DNA of 64,000 nt from Rhizobium sp. ACO-34A (GTDB lineage Bacteria; Pseudomonadota; Alphaproteobacteria; Rhizobiales; Rhizobiaceae): the NCBI GenBank assembly GCA_002600635.1, contig CP021371.1:127001-191000 (forward strand), in the 5' to 3' direction. The translations under genes were made by a program, and so were the position numbers. Below the pieces are notes generated by a model that saw only the letters and a list, made by a program, of their open reading frames with translations, made no database searches and had not been told where the DNA came from. Every line of letters starts with the position of its first letter. Position 1 is the first letter of the stretch. Below are positions 36,997-46,701 of this stretch, in pieces.

Positions 36997-37559
36997 AGTA
37001 ATTCTCCCGGCGCGATTTCCATTCATCCTTATATGGGAAGTTCCGCCATCATTTCCATTAGGCTTTCCTGCTGAGCCGACTACCCGATAAGGGTCTGCAA
37101 GGCGAGCTTGCCTGCTGGTTGTATTCTCCTCTGGGGTAAGGTGATTCCCCCGAGCGTCGCGGATAGAGCCGTCGGGGAAGGGGGAAACAGATGGCGAGCG
37201 AGGCGTCCAGCGGCTCGGCGGTTTTGGGATTTCTCACGAAATTAATGGAATTTCGACGCTACGAAACGTTTAACAAAACTGCGTGATGGCAGAAATTTGA
37301 CCAAGCTGGTTCAAAACTGCGGCAGAATCTCTCTTTACATCGATTCTTTTACCGATAAGAAAAAAGACAGAGCGCCTGCAGGGCGAGACCGGTCGGTGAG
37401 GAGACTTGTCAAATCGCGACCACTACCGGCTCGGCAGGGCGCCCGCCCGCGTGGGGTTTGCCACGCACAGACCGGCGTCGCGCGAAAATTGGGGTGCGCT
37501 TCGCCACAAAGAAACAGGCGAAACCGGTACAACCGGATTTCACCAATGGGAGACTACCA
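36997..37559. other. 563-bp region upstream of dppA
   Basis: Holds the dppA promoter region, in which I cannot fix -35/-10 boxes. A 31-residue frame at 37192-37287 (MASEASSGSAVLGFLTKLME) has a GGGGG before its ATG but no known relatives, and I do not call it. No repeat or RNA gene is seen. Confidence 0.4.
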
Positions 37560-39155
37560 ATGAAATTGAAGTTTGGCTTTGCTGCGGCTCTGCTCGCGGC
37601 CACGTTCCTTTCCACGGCGGCCAGCGCCAAGACCTTCGTCTACTGCTCCGAAGGTTCGCCGGAGGGCTTCGATCCGGGTCTTTACACCGCCGGCACCACC
37701 TTCGACGCTTCGGCTCACCCGGTCTACAGCCGCCTGCTCGAGTTCGAACCCGGCACGACCAATCCGGTTGCCGGCCTCGCTGAAAGCTGGACCGTTTCCG
37801 AAGACGGCAAGGAATACGTCTTCAAGCTGCGTCCCGGCGTGAAGTTCCAGACCACCGATTTCTTCACTCCGACCCGCGAGCTGAACGCTGACGACGTCGT
37901 CTTCTCGATCGAGCGCCAGATCAAGGCCGATCATCCTTGGCACCAGTATGTTCCGGGCACGTCCTGGGAATATGCCGCCGGCATGGGCTTCCCGGAACTC
38001 ATCAAGTCGGTCGAAAAGGTCGATGACCTGACGGTCAAGTTCGTCCTCAACCGCGCTGAAGCTCCGTTCCTCGCCAACGTCGCCATGCCGTTCGCATCGA
38101 TCCTGTCGAAGGAATATGCCGACAAGCTCGACGCCGAAGGCAAGAAGGAACAGCTGAACCAGATGCCGGTCGGCACCGGTCCGTTCACCTTCGTCGGCTA
38201 CCAGCAGGATGCCGTCATCCGCTACAAGAAGAACGCCGATTACTGGGGCGGCGCTCCGAAGATCGACGATCTCGTCTTCGCAATCACCACCGACGCTGCT
38301 GTTCGCTATCAGAAGCTGAAGGCTGGCGAATGCCACCTGATGCCGTTCCCGAACGCTGCCGACGTCGAGTCCATGAAGGCTGATTCGAGCCTGAAGGTCA
38401 TGGAGCAGGAAGGCCTGAACGTTGCCTACCTCGCCTACAACACGACCCAGGCGCCCTTCGACAAGCCTGAAGTCCGCAAGGCGCTGAACAAGGCTATCAA
38501 CAAGAAGGCAATCGTCGACGCCGTGTTCCAGGGCATGGCCGCTCCGGCCAAGAACCCGATCCCGCCGACCATGTGGTCCTACAACGACAAGATCGAAGAC
38601 GATACCTACGACCTCGACGCTGCCAAGAAGATGCTCGAGGAAGCCGGCGTCAAGGATCTGTCGATGAAGATCTGGGCCATGCCGGTATCGCGTCCCTACA
38701 TGCTGAATGCCCGTCGCGCGGCTGAAATCATGCAGGACGACTTCGCCAAGATCGGCGTCAAGGTCGAGATCGTTTCCTACGAATGGGCCGAATACCTCGA
38801 CCGCTCCAAGGCCAAGGACCGCGACGGCGCCGCCATGCTCGGCTGGACCGGCGACAACGGCGACCCGGACAACTTCCTCGACACCCTGCTCGGCTGCGAA
38901 GCCGTGGGCGGCAACAACCGCGCCCAGTGGTGCAATCCGGAATTCGACGCCCTCGTGAAGAAGGCGAAGGTCACCTCCGACAAGGCCGAGCGCACCAAGC
39001 TGTATGAAGAGGCTCAGGTCATCTTCAAGCGCGAAGCTCCGTGGGCAACGCTCGATCACTCCCTGTCCGTCGTTCCGATGCGCAAGGAAGTTTCCGGCTT
39101 CGTCCAGAGCCCGCTCGGCGACTTCACCTTCGAAAACGTCGACATCTCCGAGTAA
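37560..39155 (+). CDS. dppA: Dipeptide ABC transporter substrate-binding protein
   Basis: 531 residues from ATG 37560, with a signal peptide KLKFGFAAALLAATFLSTAA ending ASA. SBP_bac_5 family blocks are present: FVYCSEGSPEGFDPGLYTAG, FDASAHPVYSRLLEFEPGT and PVGTGPFTFVGYQQDAVIRY. Codon choice is strongly biased to C/G-ending codons, as usual for an abundant binding protein. It captures dipeptides in the periplasm and in E. coli also delivers haem or chemotactic signals. First gene of dppABCDF; a hairpin follows the stop. Confidence 0.9.
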   Translation: MKLKFGFAAALLAATFLSTAASAKTFVYCSEGSPEGFDPGLYTAGTTFDASAHPVYSRLLEFEPGTTNPVAGLAESWTVSEDGKEYVFKLRPGVKFQTTDFFTPTRELNADDVVFSIERQIKADHPWHQYVPGTSWEYAAGMGFPELIKSVEKVDDLTVKFVLNRAEAPFLANVAMPFASILSKEYADKLDAEGKKEQLNQMPVGTGPFTFVGYQQDAVIRYKKNADYWGGAPKIDDLVFAITTDAAVRYQKLKAGECHLMPFPNAADVESMKADSSLKVMEQEGLNVAYLAYNTTQAPFDKPEVRKALNKAINKKAIVDAVFQGMAAPAKNPIPPTMWSYNDKIEDDTYDLDAAKKMLEEAGVKDLSMKIWAMPVSRPYMLNARRAAEIMQDDFAKIGVKVEIVSYEWAEYLDRSKAKDRDGAAMLGWTGDNGDPDNFLDTLLGCEAVGGNNRAQWCNPEFDALVKKAKVTSDKAERTKLYEEAQVIFKREAPWATLDHSLSVVPMRKEVSGFVQSPLGDFTFENVDISE

Positions 39156-39172
39156 TCGTCAAGACTGAATGG

Positions 39173-39205
39173 ATCACCGCGGGAGCCATGCGCTTCCGCG
39201 GTGAT
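39173..39205 (+). terminator. 10-bp perfect hairpin between dppA and dppB
   Basis: ATCACCGCGG and CCGCGGTGAT pair fully around a 13-nt loop, 17 nt after the dppA stop. No T-tract follows. This position is typical of a hairpin that protects the binding-protein mRNA and lets only some transcripts reach the permease genes. Confidence 0.6.
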
Positions 39206-39335
39206 TGCATGAGAGCCCGGCGGTTGTTACCGTCAGGCCCCAGAGGCTCAGGAAGGCAGATGCTGCTTCCGAGCAAGACCGGCCCGGGATGGCCGGCGAT
39301 TACAGACCTCCAAGAAAAACATAAGCGGGTCCATC

Positions 39336-40340
39336 ATGTTTGGCTTTCTCCTGCGACGGCTTGCCGTCCTCATTCCGACATTCGTCGGGGTCTCGATCAT
39401 AGCCTTCGCCTTCATCCGGCTCCTGCCGGGCGATCCGGTGGCGTTGCTGTCCGGCGAACGCGTCATGTCGCCCGAGCGGCATGCCCAGATCAGCCACCAG
39501 CTCGGCCTCGACCGGCCGCTGGTCGTCCAGTATTTCGATTACCTGGGCGGTGTGCTGACCGGCGATTTCGGCTCCTCGATCGTTTCCAAGTCTCCGATCC
39601 TCAATCAGTTCCTGTCGCTGTTTCCGGCAACGGTCGAGCTGTCCTTCTGTGCCATCGTCATCGCGATTGCGCTCGGCATTCCGGCCGGTGTCATCGCGGC
39701 GATCAAGCGCGGTTCGGTGTTCGACCAGTCGATGATGGGCGTGGCGCTCGTCGGCTATTCGATGCCGATCTTCTGGTGGGGCCTGCTGCTCATCATCCTG
39801 TTTTCCGGCATGCTGCAGTGGACGCCGGTGTCGGGCCGCATCTCGCTGATGTATTTCTTCCCGCCGGTAACGGGCTTCATGCTGATTGACTCGCTGCTGT
39901 CGGGGCAGAAGGGCGCTTTCACCTCGGCGCTCAGCCACCTGATCCTGCCGTCGATCGTGCTGGCCACCATTCCGCTCGCGGTCATCGCCCGCCAGACGCG
40001 TTCGGCCATGCTCGAAGTGCTGTCGGAAGACTATATCCGCACCGCGCGCGCCAAGGGCCTCTCGCCGTTCCGGGTGATCGGCCTGCATGCCCTGCGCAAC
40101 GCCATGATCCCCGTCATCACCACGATTGGCCTGCAGATCGGCGTCATGCTCGCCGGCGCCATCCTGACCGAGACGATCTTCTCCTGGCCGGGCATCGGCA
40201 AATGGATGGTCGATAGCGTCTTCCGTCGCGACTATCCGGTGATCCAGGGCGGTCTTCTTCTGATCGCCGGCATCATCATGGTCGTCAATCTCGTTGTTGA
40301 TCTGCTCTACGGCCTGATCAATCCGCGTATCCGCCACTAA
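39336..40340 (+). CDS. dppB: Dipeptide ABC transporter permease DppB
   Basis: 334 residues. It starts FLLRRLAVLIPTFVGVSIIA, the typical first span of DppB/OppB, and has about six spans. The EAA coupling loop is DYIRTARAKGLSPFRVIGLH (~228-247), which contacts the ATPases. It forms the inner-membrane channel with DppC, encoded 16 bp downstream. Confidence 0.94.
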   Translation: MFGFLLRRLAVLIPTFVGVSIIAFAFIRLLPGDPVALLSGERVMSPERHAQISHQLGLDRPLVVQYFDYLGGVLTGDFGSSIVSKSPILNQFLSLFPATVELSFCAIVIAIALGIPAGVIAAIKRGSVFDQSMMGVALVGYSMPIFWWGLLLIILFSGMLQWTPVSGRISLMYFFPPVTGFMLIDSLLSGQKGAFTSALSHLILPSIVLATIPLAVIARQTRSAMLEVLSEDYIRTARAKGLSPFRVIGLHALRNAMIPVITTIGLQIGVMLAGAILTETIFSWPGIGKWMVDSVFRRDYPVIQGGLLLIAGIIMVVNLVVDLLYGLINPRIRH

Positions 40341-40356
40341 GAGGTGAAAAAACTCC

Positions 40357-41265
<909 letters not shown>

Positions 41266-41266
41266 C

Positions 41267-42115
41267 ATGGCGCTTCTCGATATTCAGAACCTGACCGTCG
41301 AATTCGAAACGGCCTCCGGCTGGTTCAAGGCGGTCGATGGCGTATCGCTTTCGGTGGAAGCCGGCGAAGTGCTGGCGATCGTCGGCGAATCCGGCTCCGG
41401 AAAGTCGGTCTCGATGCTCGCCGTCATGGGCCTTCTGCCCTGGACGGCGAAGATCACCGCCGACAGCATGCTCTTTCAGGGCAAGGACATCATGCGGATC
41501 TCGCCTGCCGAGCGGCGTAAGCTGATCGGCAAGGATATCGCCATGATCTTCCAGGAGCCGGTGGCGAGCCTCAATCCCTGCTTCACCGTCGGTTTCCAGA
41601 TAGAGGAAGTGCTGCGCATTCACATGGGGCTTGGCAAGGCCGCCCGTCGTGAGCGCGCCATCGAGCTCTTCCGGCTGGTCGGCCTGCCCGATCCGGCCGA
41701 GCGGCTCAATCACTTCCCGCACCAGATGTCCGGCGGCCAGTGCCAGCGTGTCATGATCGCCATGGCGATCGCCTGCAATCCGACGCTTCTGATCGCAGAC
41801 GAACCGACCACCGCGCTCGACGTGACCATCCAGAAGCAGATCCTTGATCTACTGATGGACCTGCAGGCGAAGAATGGCATGGGCCTGATCATGATTACCC
41901 ATGACATGGGTGTCGTGGCGGAAACCGCCGACCGCGTGATCGTGCAGTACAAGGGTCGCAAGATGGAAGAGGCCGACGTGCTCTCGCTCTTCGAAGCACC
42001 GAAGAACGCCTATACGCGCGCGCTTCTTTCCGCCTTGCCGGAAAACGCGACCGGAGATCGTCTGACGACCGTTTCCGACTTCCTTGCAGGTTCGGCCGCA
42101 GGAGAAAACGCATGA
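41267..42115 (+). CDS. dppD: Dipeptide ABC transporter ATP-binding protein DppD
   Basis: 282 residues. Walker A GESGSGKS (~43), Q-loop [10 protein letters not shown], signature [16 protein letters not shown], Walker [13 protein letters not shown] and switch [11 protein letters not shown] are all present. It is about 45 residues shorter than E. coli DppD because it lacks most of the C-terminal oligopeptide (oligo_HPY) iron-sulfur region. No frameshift is visible, and the stop overlaps the dppF start by 4 bp, so the short form is natural here. Confidence 0.93.
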   Translation: MALLDIQNLTVEFETASGWFKAVDGVSLSVEAGEVLAIVGESGSGKSVSMLAVMGLLPWTAKITADSMLFQGKDIMRISPAERRKLIGKDIAMIFQEPVASLNPCFTVGFQIEEVLRIHMGLGKAARRERAIELFRLVGLPDPAERLNHFPHQMSGGQCQRVMIAMAIACNPTLLIADEPTTALDVTIQKQILDLLMDLQAKNGMGLIMITHDMGVVAETADRVIVQYKGRKMEEADVLSLFEAPKNAYTRALLSALPENATGDRLTTVSDFLAGSAAGENA

Positions 42116-42975
42116 GCGACATGACCACCACACAGACGCCGATGCTCGAGATCCGCAACATCAAGCGCGATTATCACGTGCCGACCGGCCTCTTCAAACC
42201 GGAGAAGGTCGTGCATGCGGTCAAGGGCGTGTCCTTCAAGCTGGAGACCGGCAAGACGCTCGCCATTGTCGGCGAAAGCGGTTGTGGCAAGTCCACGCTT
42301 GCCCGCATCCTGACCTTCATCGATGAACCGACGGCCGGCGAACTCCTGATCGAAGGCAAGACGGTCGATACCCGTCCGGGTCATCTCACCGCCGAGATGC
42401 GCCAGAAGGTGCAGATCGTCTTCCAGAACCCCTATGGTTCGCTCAACCCGCGCCAGAAGATCGGCGACGTGCTGGGTGAGCCGCTCGCCATCAACACGAG
42501 CATGACCGCCGCCGAACGCCGCGAGCGGGCGACCGAAATGCTGGTAAAGGTCGGCCTGGGACCGGAACACTATAACCGCTACCCGCACATGTTCTCCGGC
42601 GGCCAGCGCCAGCGTATCGCCATTGCGCGCGCGCTGATGTTGAAACCGAAGCTGCTTGTGCTGGACGAGCCGGTTTCCGCTCTCGACCTTTCGGTACAGG
42701 CGCAGGTGCTGAACCTGCTGGCGGATCTTCAGGACGAATTCGGCCTGACCTACGTCTTCATCAGCCACGATCTTTCGGTCGTGCGTTACATCGCCGACGA
42801 GGTGATGGTGATGTATTACGGCGAGGCCGTCGAATATGGCAGCCGCGACGAGGTCTTCTCCGATCCGAAGCACGATTATACCCGGACGCTCTTTGCCGCC
42901 ACGCCGCGCGCCGACGTGGACACGATCCGCGCCCGCGTTGCCGCAAAACGGGCCGGTGCTCCGAAGGTCGCCTGA
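42112..42975 (+). CDS. dppF: Dipeptide ABC transporter ATP-binding protein DppF
   Basis: 287 residues. Walker A GESGCGKST (~59), Q-loop FQNPYGSLNPRQKIGD, signature FSGGQRQRIAIARALM, Walker B LLVLDEPVSALD and FISHDLSVVRYIADEV are present. The second ATPase of the transporter. Shorter than E. coli DppF at the C-terminus, like its partner. Last gene of the operon; a good terminator follows. Confidence 0.93.
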   Translation: MSDMTTTQTPMLEIRNIKRDYHVPTGLFKPEKVVHAVKGVSFKLETGKTLAIVGESGCGKSTLARILTFIDEPTAGELLIEGKTVDTRPGHLTAEMRQKVQIVFQNPYGSLNPRQKIGDVLGEPLAINTSMTAAERRERATEMLVKVGLGPEHYNRYPHMFSGGQRQRIAIARALMLKPKLLVLDEPVSALDLSVQAQVLNLLADLQDEFGLTYVFISHDLSVVRYIADEVMVMYYGEAVEYGSRDEVFSDPKHDYTRTLFAATPRADVDTIRARVAAKRAGAPKVA

Positions 42976-43006
42976 TAGCGTCCCGGCTATTGAACCAGGA
43001 AATTTG

Positions 43007-43036
43007 AAAGGCCGGTGCGAAAGCGCCGGCCTTTTT
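43007..43036 (+). terminator. Rho-independent terminator of the dpp operon
   Basis: GGCCGGTGC and GCGCCGGCC pair around a GAAA tetraloop with one G-T wobble, followed by TTTTTCTTC. It stands about 35 nt after the dppF stop. Confidence 0.9.
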
Positions 43037-43088
43037 CTTCACCGGATCACATGCATTTCGCAATCCTCCCACGACGCACTTGTCCGGC

Positions 43089-43121
43089 TTTCGTTTTTCC
43101 GTAGGATGAAGAAAAACGAAA
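43089..43121. promoter_or_regulatory. 11-bp perfect inverted repeat upstream of glpR, probable operator
   Basis: TTTCGTTTTTC and GAAAAACGAAA are exact inverted copies with an 11-nt spacer, ending 25 nt before the glpR ATG. TTTCGTTT-like half sites suit a DeoR-family repressor, so autoregulation by GlpR is likely. The same TTTCG element recurs before glpD. Confidence 0.65.
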
Positions 43122-43146
43122 AAGAGAAATGAAAGGGAGGATCATC

Positions 43147-43911
43147 ATGCTGCTTACCCCGCGTCAGGCGGAAATCGTGGCGCTCGCCAAGGAGCAGGGC
43201 CGCGTTCTGGTCGACGAACTCGCCAACCGTTTTTCCGTCACGCCCCAGACGATCCGCAAGGATCTGAACGACCTCTGCGACGGCCGGGCGCTGACGCGCA
43301 TTCATGGCGGCGCGATCTTCCCGAGCGGCAACGAGAACGTCAAATACGAGGCGCGGCGGTCGATTGCCTCGTCCGAAAAACAGGCGATCGGCAAGGCTGC
43401 GGCCGCTCTCATTCCCGACAACTCCTCGCTGTTCATCAATATCGGCACGACAACCGAAGCGGTAGGCGAAGCGCTTACCGACCATCGCGAACTCATGGTC
43501 ATCACCAATAATATCAATGTTGCCAACCACTTGAGGGTCTTTCCCTCGATCGAGGTGGTGATTGCCGGTGGCGTTGTCCGCGGCTCCGATGGTGGTATCG
43601 TCGGTGAAGCCGCTGTCGATTTCATCCGTCAGTTCAAGGTGGATTTTGCCGTCATCGGCGTCTCGGCAATCGATGGCGATGGCGCGCTTCTCGACTTCGA
43701 CTTTCGCGAGGTGAAGGTGGCGCAGGCCATCATGGCCAATGCCCGCCATGTGATATTGGTGAGCGATTCCAGCAAGTTCGAACGCACGGCTCCCGTGCGG
43801 ATCGGCCATCTCTCGCAGGTGCACACTTTCATTACCGATCGCTGTCCGCTGGATGCCATCAGGACGATCTGCGCCGAAAACGACGTCAATCTCATCGAGA
43901 CCGCGCCGTGA
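43147..43911 (+). CDS. glpR: DeoR-family repressor of the glycerol locus (GlpR)
   Basis: 254 residues from ATG 43147 (AGGGAGG upstream); a longer frame from 43129 is rejected. The N-terminal helix-turn-helix reads VDELANRFSVTPQTIRKDLN (~22-41), followed by IHGGAIFPSG, a DeoR hallmark. The C-terminal sugar-phosphate sensor domain has NIGTTTEAVGEAL, NNINVANHL and SDSSKFERTAP. It likely senses glycerol-3-phosphate and represses glpD-STPQUV-K. It lies just upstream of glpD on the same strand. Confidence 0.88.
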   Translation: MLLTPRQAEIVALAKEQGRVLVDELANRFSVTPQTIRKDLNDLCDGRALTRIHGGAIFPSGNENVKYEARRSIASSEKQAIGKAAAALIPDNSSLFINIGTTTEAVGEALTDHRELMVITNNINVANHLRVFPSIEVVIAGGVVRGSDGGIVGEAAVDFIRQFKVDFAVIGVSAIDGDGALLDFDFREVKVAQAIMANARHVILVSDSSKFERTAPVRIGHLSQVHTFITDRCPLDAIRTICAENDVNLIETAP

Positions 43912-43945
43912 AGCGTGACCTTGTCAGGAGGCGATAAATCTTCGT

Positions 43946-43977
43946 TTGACATTCGATTTGATTTCGAATTAGATAAT
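43946..43977 (+). promoter_or_regulatory. glpD promoter with overlapping TTTCG repeats
   Basis: TTGACA at 43946-43951 and TAGATA(AT) at 43970-43977, 18 bp apart, form a good sigma-70-type pair. TTCG motifs at about 43941, 43952, 43962 and 43982 lie through and beside it (TTCGTTTG, TTCGATTTG, TTTCGAATT, TTTCGCAATT), placed to let GlpR block RNA polymerase. Seen in sequence; activity is inferred. Confidence 0.65.
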
Positions 43978-44031
43978 CACACTTTCGCAATTGCAAAAAA
44001 TTGTGCAATGCGAAATCGGGTGGGGAAGATA

Positions 44032-45543
44032 ATGTCAGGCGAAACGGTTTTCGATCTCTTCGTGATCGGTGGCGGCATCAACGGCTGCGGCATTGCCCGC
44101 GACGCTGTTGGTCGCGGCTATTCCGTGGCGCTTGCCGAAATGAACGACTTCGCCTCCGGTACATCGTCCGGCGCGACCAAGCTCATCCATGGCGGCCTCC
44201 GCTATCTCGAACACTACGAGTTTCGTCTGGTGCGTGAGGCGCTGATGGAGCGCGAAGTGCTGTGGGCCATGGCCCCGCACATCATCTGGCCCATGCGCTT
44301 TGTCCTGCCGTTCCAGAAGGGCGGCATCCGCCCTGCATGGCTGATCCGCCTCGGGCTTTTCCTTTACGATCATCTCGGCGGGCGCAAGCTCCTGCCGCCG
44401 ACGAAGACGCTGGACCTTCGAAGCGATGTCGCCGGCAAGCCGTTGAAGCCGCTTTTCTCCCGCGCCTTCGAATATTCGGATGGCTGGGTGGACGACGCGC
44501 GCATGGTCGTGCTCAACGCCCGCGATGCCGCCGACCGCGGCGCCACCATCCTCAGTCGCTCAAAGGTCGTATCCGCGCGTCGGGACGGCAATGTCTGGGT
44601 GATCGAGGTCCGCAGCGAGCAGACCGGTGCGGTGACGACCTTCCGGTCCCGCATGCTGGTCAATGCCGCCGGTCCCTGGGTGGATCAGGTTCTGGCCGGC
44701 GCCTTCGGGCGCAACAATGTCCATAATGTCCGCCTCGTGCAGGGCAGCCATATCGTGGTGCGCAAGAAGTTCTCCGATCCGCGCGCCTATTTCTTCCAGA
44801 ATCCGGACAACCGGATCATCTTCGCGATACCCTACGAGAAGGAATTTACGCTGATCGGCACCACGGACCGCGATTATTCCGGCGATCCGAAGAGCGTGAA
44901 GATCAGCGACGAGGAAACGGCCTATCTTTGCAACGCCGCAAGCGAGTATTTCGCCGAGCCGGTGCGCCCCGAAGATATCGTCTGGACCTATTCGGCGGTG
45001 CGCCCGCTTTATGATGACGGCGCTTCCAAGGCGCAGGAAGCGACCCGCGATTATGTGCTGAAGCTCGACAGCGATGCGGCCGGTCCGCCGCTCCTGAACG
45101 TCTTTGGCGGCAAGCTCACCACCTATCGGCGGCTTGCCGAGCATGCGCTGGAAAAGATCGGCGAAGCGATCGGCATCAAAGGATCGTCCTGGACGGGCAA
45201 AAGCCGTCTGCCGGGCGGTGATTTCGCTCCGACCGGCTACGAATCGGAAGTTTCGAAGCTTGCAAAACGCGCGCCGTTTCTGGCGCGGACGCATGCCGAA
45301 CGGCTTGTCCGCTGTTACGGCACGCTTGCGGGCGCAATCATCGGCAACGCGTCGCGGCCGGAGGATCTTGGCCGCTTCTTCGGAGGTACGCTTTACGAAG
45401 CGGAAGTGCGCTGGCTGATCGAGAAGGAATGGGCGCGCACGGCAGAGGATGTGCTGTGGCGGCGTACGAAACAGGGATTGCTCCTGACGGCCGGAGAGGC
45501 CGCGGGACTTGAGGAATATATGGCGGGCGTCGTCGTTCACTGA
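44032..45543 (+). CDS. glpD: Aerobic glycerol-3-phosphate dehydrogenase
   Basis: 503 residues from ATG 44032, with GGGGAAG before it; an upstream frame to 43915 includes the promoter and is rejected. The FAD-binding motif is DLFVIGGGINGCGIARDAVG (~8-27). Other blocks: FASGTSSGATKLIHGGLRYL and ARMVVLNARDAADRGATIL. It oxidises glycerol-3-phosphate to dihydroxyacetone phosphate at the membrane and feeds electrons to quinone. First gene of the long glycerol operon. Confidence 0.95.
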   Translation: MSGETVFDLFVIGGGINGCGIARDAVGRGYSVALAEMNDFASGTSSGATKLIHGGLRYLEHYEFRLVREALMEREVLWAMAPHIIWPMRFVLPFQKGGIRPAWLIRLGLFLYDHLGGRKLLPPTKTLDLRSDVAGKPLKPLFSRAFEYSDGWVDDARMVVLNARDAADRGATILSRSKVVSARRDGNVWVIEVRSEQTGAVTTFRSRMLVNAAGPWVDQVLAGAFGRNNVHNVRLVQGSHIVVRKKFSDPRAYFFQNPDNRIIFAIPYEKEFTLIGTTDRDYSGDPKSVKISDEETAYLCNAASEYFAEPVRPEDIVWTYSAVRPLYDDGASKAQEATRDYVLKLDSDAAGPPLLNVFGGKLTTYRRLAEHALEKIGEAIGIKGSSWTGKSRLPGGDFAPTGYESEVSKLAKRAPFLARTHAERLVRCYGTLAGAIIGNASRPEDLGRFFGGTLYEAEVRWLIEKEWARTAEDVLWRRTKQGLLLTAGEAAGLEEYMAGVVVH

Positions 45544-45604
45544 CGCACCCGCAGCAGACTGATCTGCATCTATCGCCGACGGTTGGAGGAGGCCCGAGGA
45601 AACA

Positions 45605-46687
45605 ATGCTCGAATTGCGCAATGTGTCGAAGATGGCGGGAGGCGAATTCCATATTCGCCCCACCGACCTGACGTTACGGCGGGGAACGCTGAACGTCCTG
45701 CTCGGGCCGACGCTCTCCGGCAAGACCTCGCTGATGCGCCTCATGGCCGGTCTCGACAAGCCGACCGAAGGCACGATCCATTTCGACGGCGAGGACGTGA
45801 CCGGCGTGCCTGTGCAGAAGCGCAACGTCGCCATGGTCTACCAGCAGTTCATCAATTATCCGGCGCTGACCGTTTATGAAAACATCGCTTCGCCGATGCG
45901 GATTGCCGGCAAGGATCGGGCGACCATCGATCGCGAAGTGCGCAAGGCCGCCGATCTCCTGAAGCTCACGCCCTATCTGGACCGCACGCCGCTCAATCTT
46001 TCCGGCGGCCAGCAGCAGCGCACGGCGCTGGCGCGGGCAATCGTCAAGAAGGCCAATCTGGTCCTGCTCGACGAGCCGCTGGCAAACCTCGACTACAAGC
46101 TGCGCGAGGAACTGCGCGAGGAGCTTCCGAAGATCTTCGCCGAATCCGGTGCGATCTTCGTCTACGCCACGACGGAACCCTCCGAGGCCCTGTTGCTGGG
46201 CGGCAATACCGCGACGCTCCGCGAGGGCCGTGTCACCCAGTTCGGCCCGACGATCGAGATTTATCGCCGCCCGGTCGATCTACTGACTGCCAAGACCTTT
46301 GCCGATCCTCCACTCAACACCATCGAGGCTGTGAAAGCCGATGGCGTCTTCCGGGTGGGCGGGCAGGCAGCACTGCCGGTGCCGCCGCATCTGCTCGGCG
46401 TGGCGAACGGCCCGGTGACCGTCGCGTTCCAGCCGCATCACCTTGCGCTGCGCCGCCAGCATGATGGCGTTGCGAGGGTGAGCGTTCGCACGCTGATTTC
46501 CGAGATTGCCGGGTCGGAAAGCTTCATTCACGTCGATTTTGCCGGCGCCCGCTGGGTCATGCTTGCCCATGGCATCCATGACATCGAGCCGGACCGCGAG
46601 ATCGAGGTCTATGTCGACGCGCGCCATCTGATGGCGTTCGATGCCGAGGGTCGTGCGCTGGGCGCGCCGGCCCCCGAGACGGCGTGA
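45605..46687 (+). CDS. glpS: Glycerol ABC transporter ATP-binding protein GlpS
   Basis: 360 residues. Walker A is GPTLSGKTS (~37), signature LSGGQQQRTALARAIV, Walker B LVLLDEPLANLDY. A TOBE-type C-terminal region of ~120 residues follows. The switch region reads VYATTEPSEALLLGG, where the usual His of the H-loop is Glu (TTEP for THDQ), a marked deviation. This may mean that GlpT carries the competent site. 61 bp after glpD. Confidence 0.87.
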   Translation: MLELRNVSKMAGGEFHIRPTDLTLRRGTLNVLLGPTLSGKTSLMRLMAGLDKPTEGTIHFDGEDVTGVPVQKRNVAMVYQQFINYPALTVYENIASPMRIAGKDRATIDREVRKAADLLKLTPYLDRTPLNLSGGQQQRTALARAIVKKANLVLLDEPLANLDYKLREELREELPKIFAESGAIFVYATTEPSEALLLGGNTATLREGRVTQFGPTIEIYRRPVDLLTAKTFADPPLNTIEAVKADGVFRVGGQAALPVPPHLLGVANGPVTVAFQPHHLALRRQHDGVARVSVRTLISEIAGSESFIHVDFAGARWVMLAHGIHDIEPDREIEVYVDARHLMAFDAEGRALGAPAPETA

Positions 46688-46701
46688 GGGAGGCAGGGAT
46701 C

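Noticed and set aside
37192..37287. 31-codon frame with GGGGG before its ATG
   Set aside because: Too short, no relatives known to me, lies in the dppA upstream region.
41267..42975. Truncation of DppD and DppF by frameshift
   Set aside because: Both lack the C-terminal extension but all ATPase motifs are intact and the overlap between them is tidy, so the short forms look natural.
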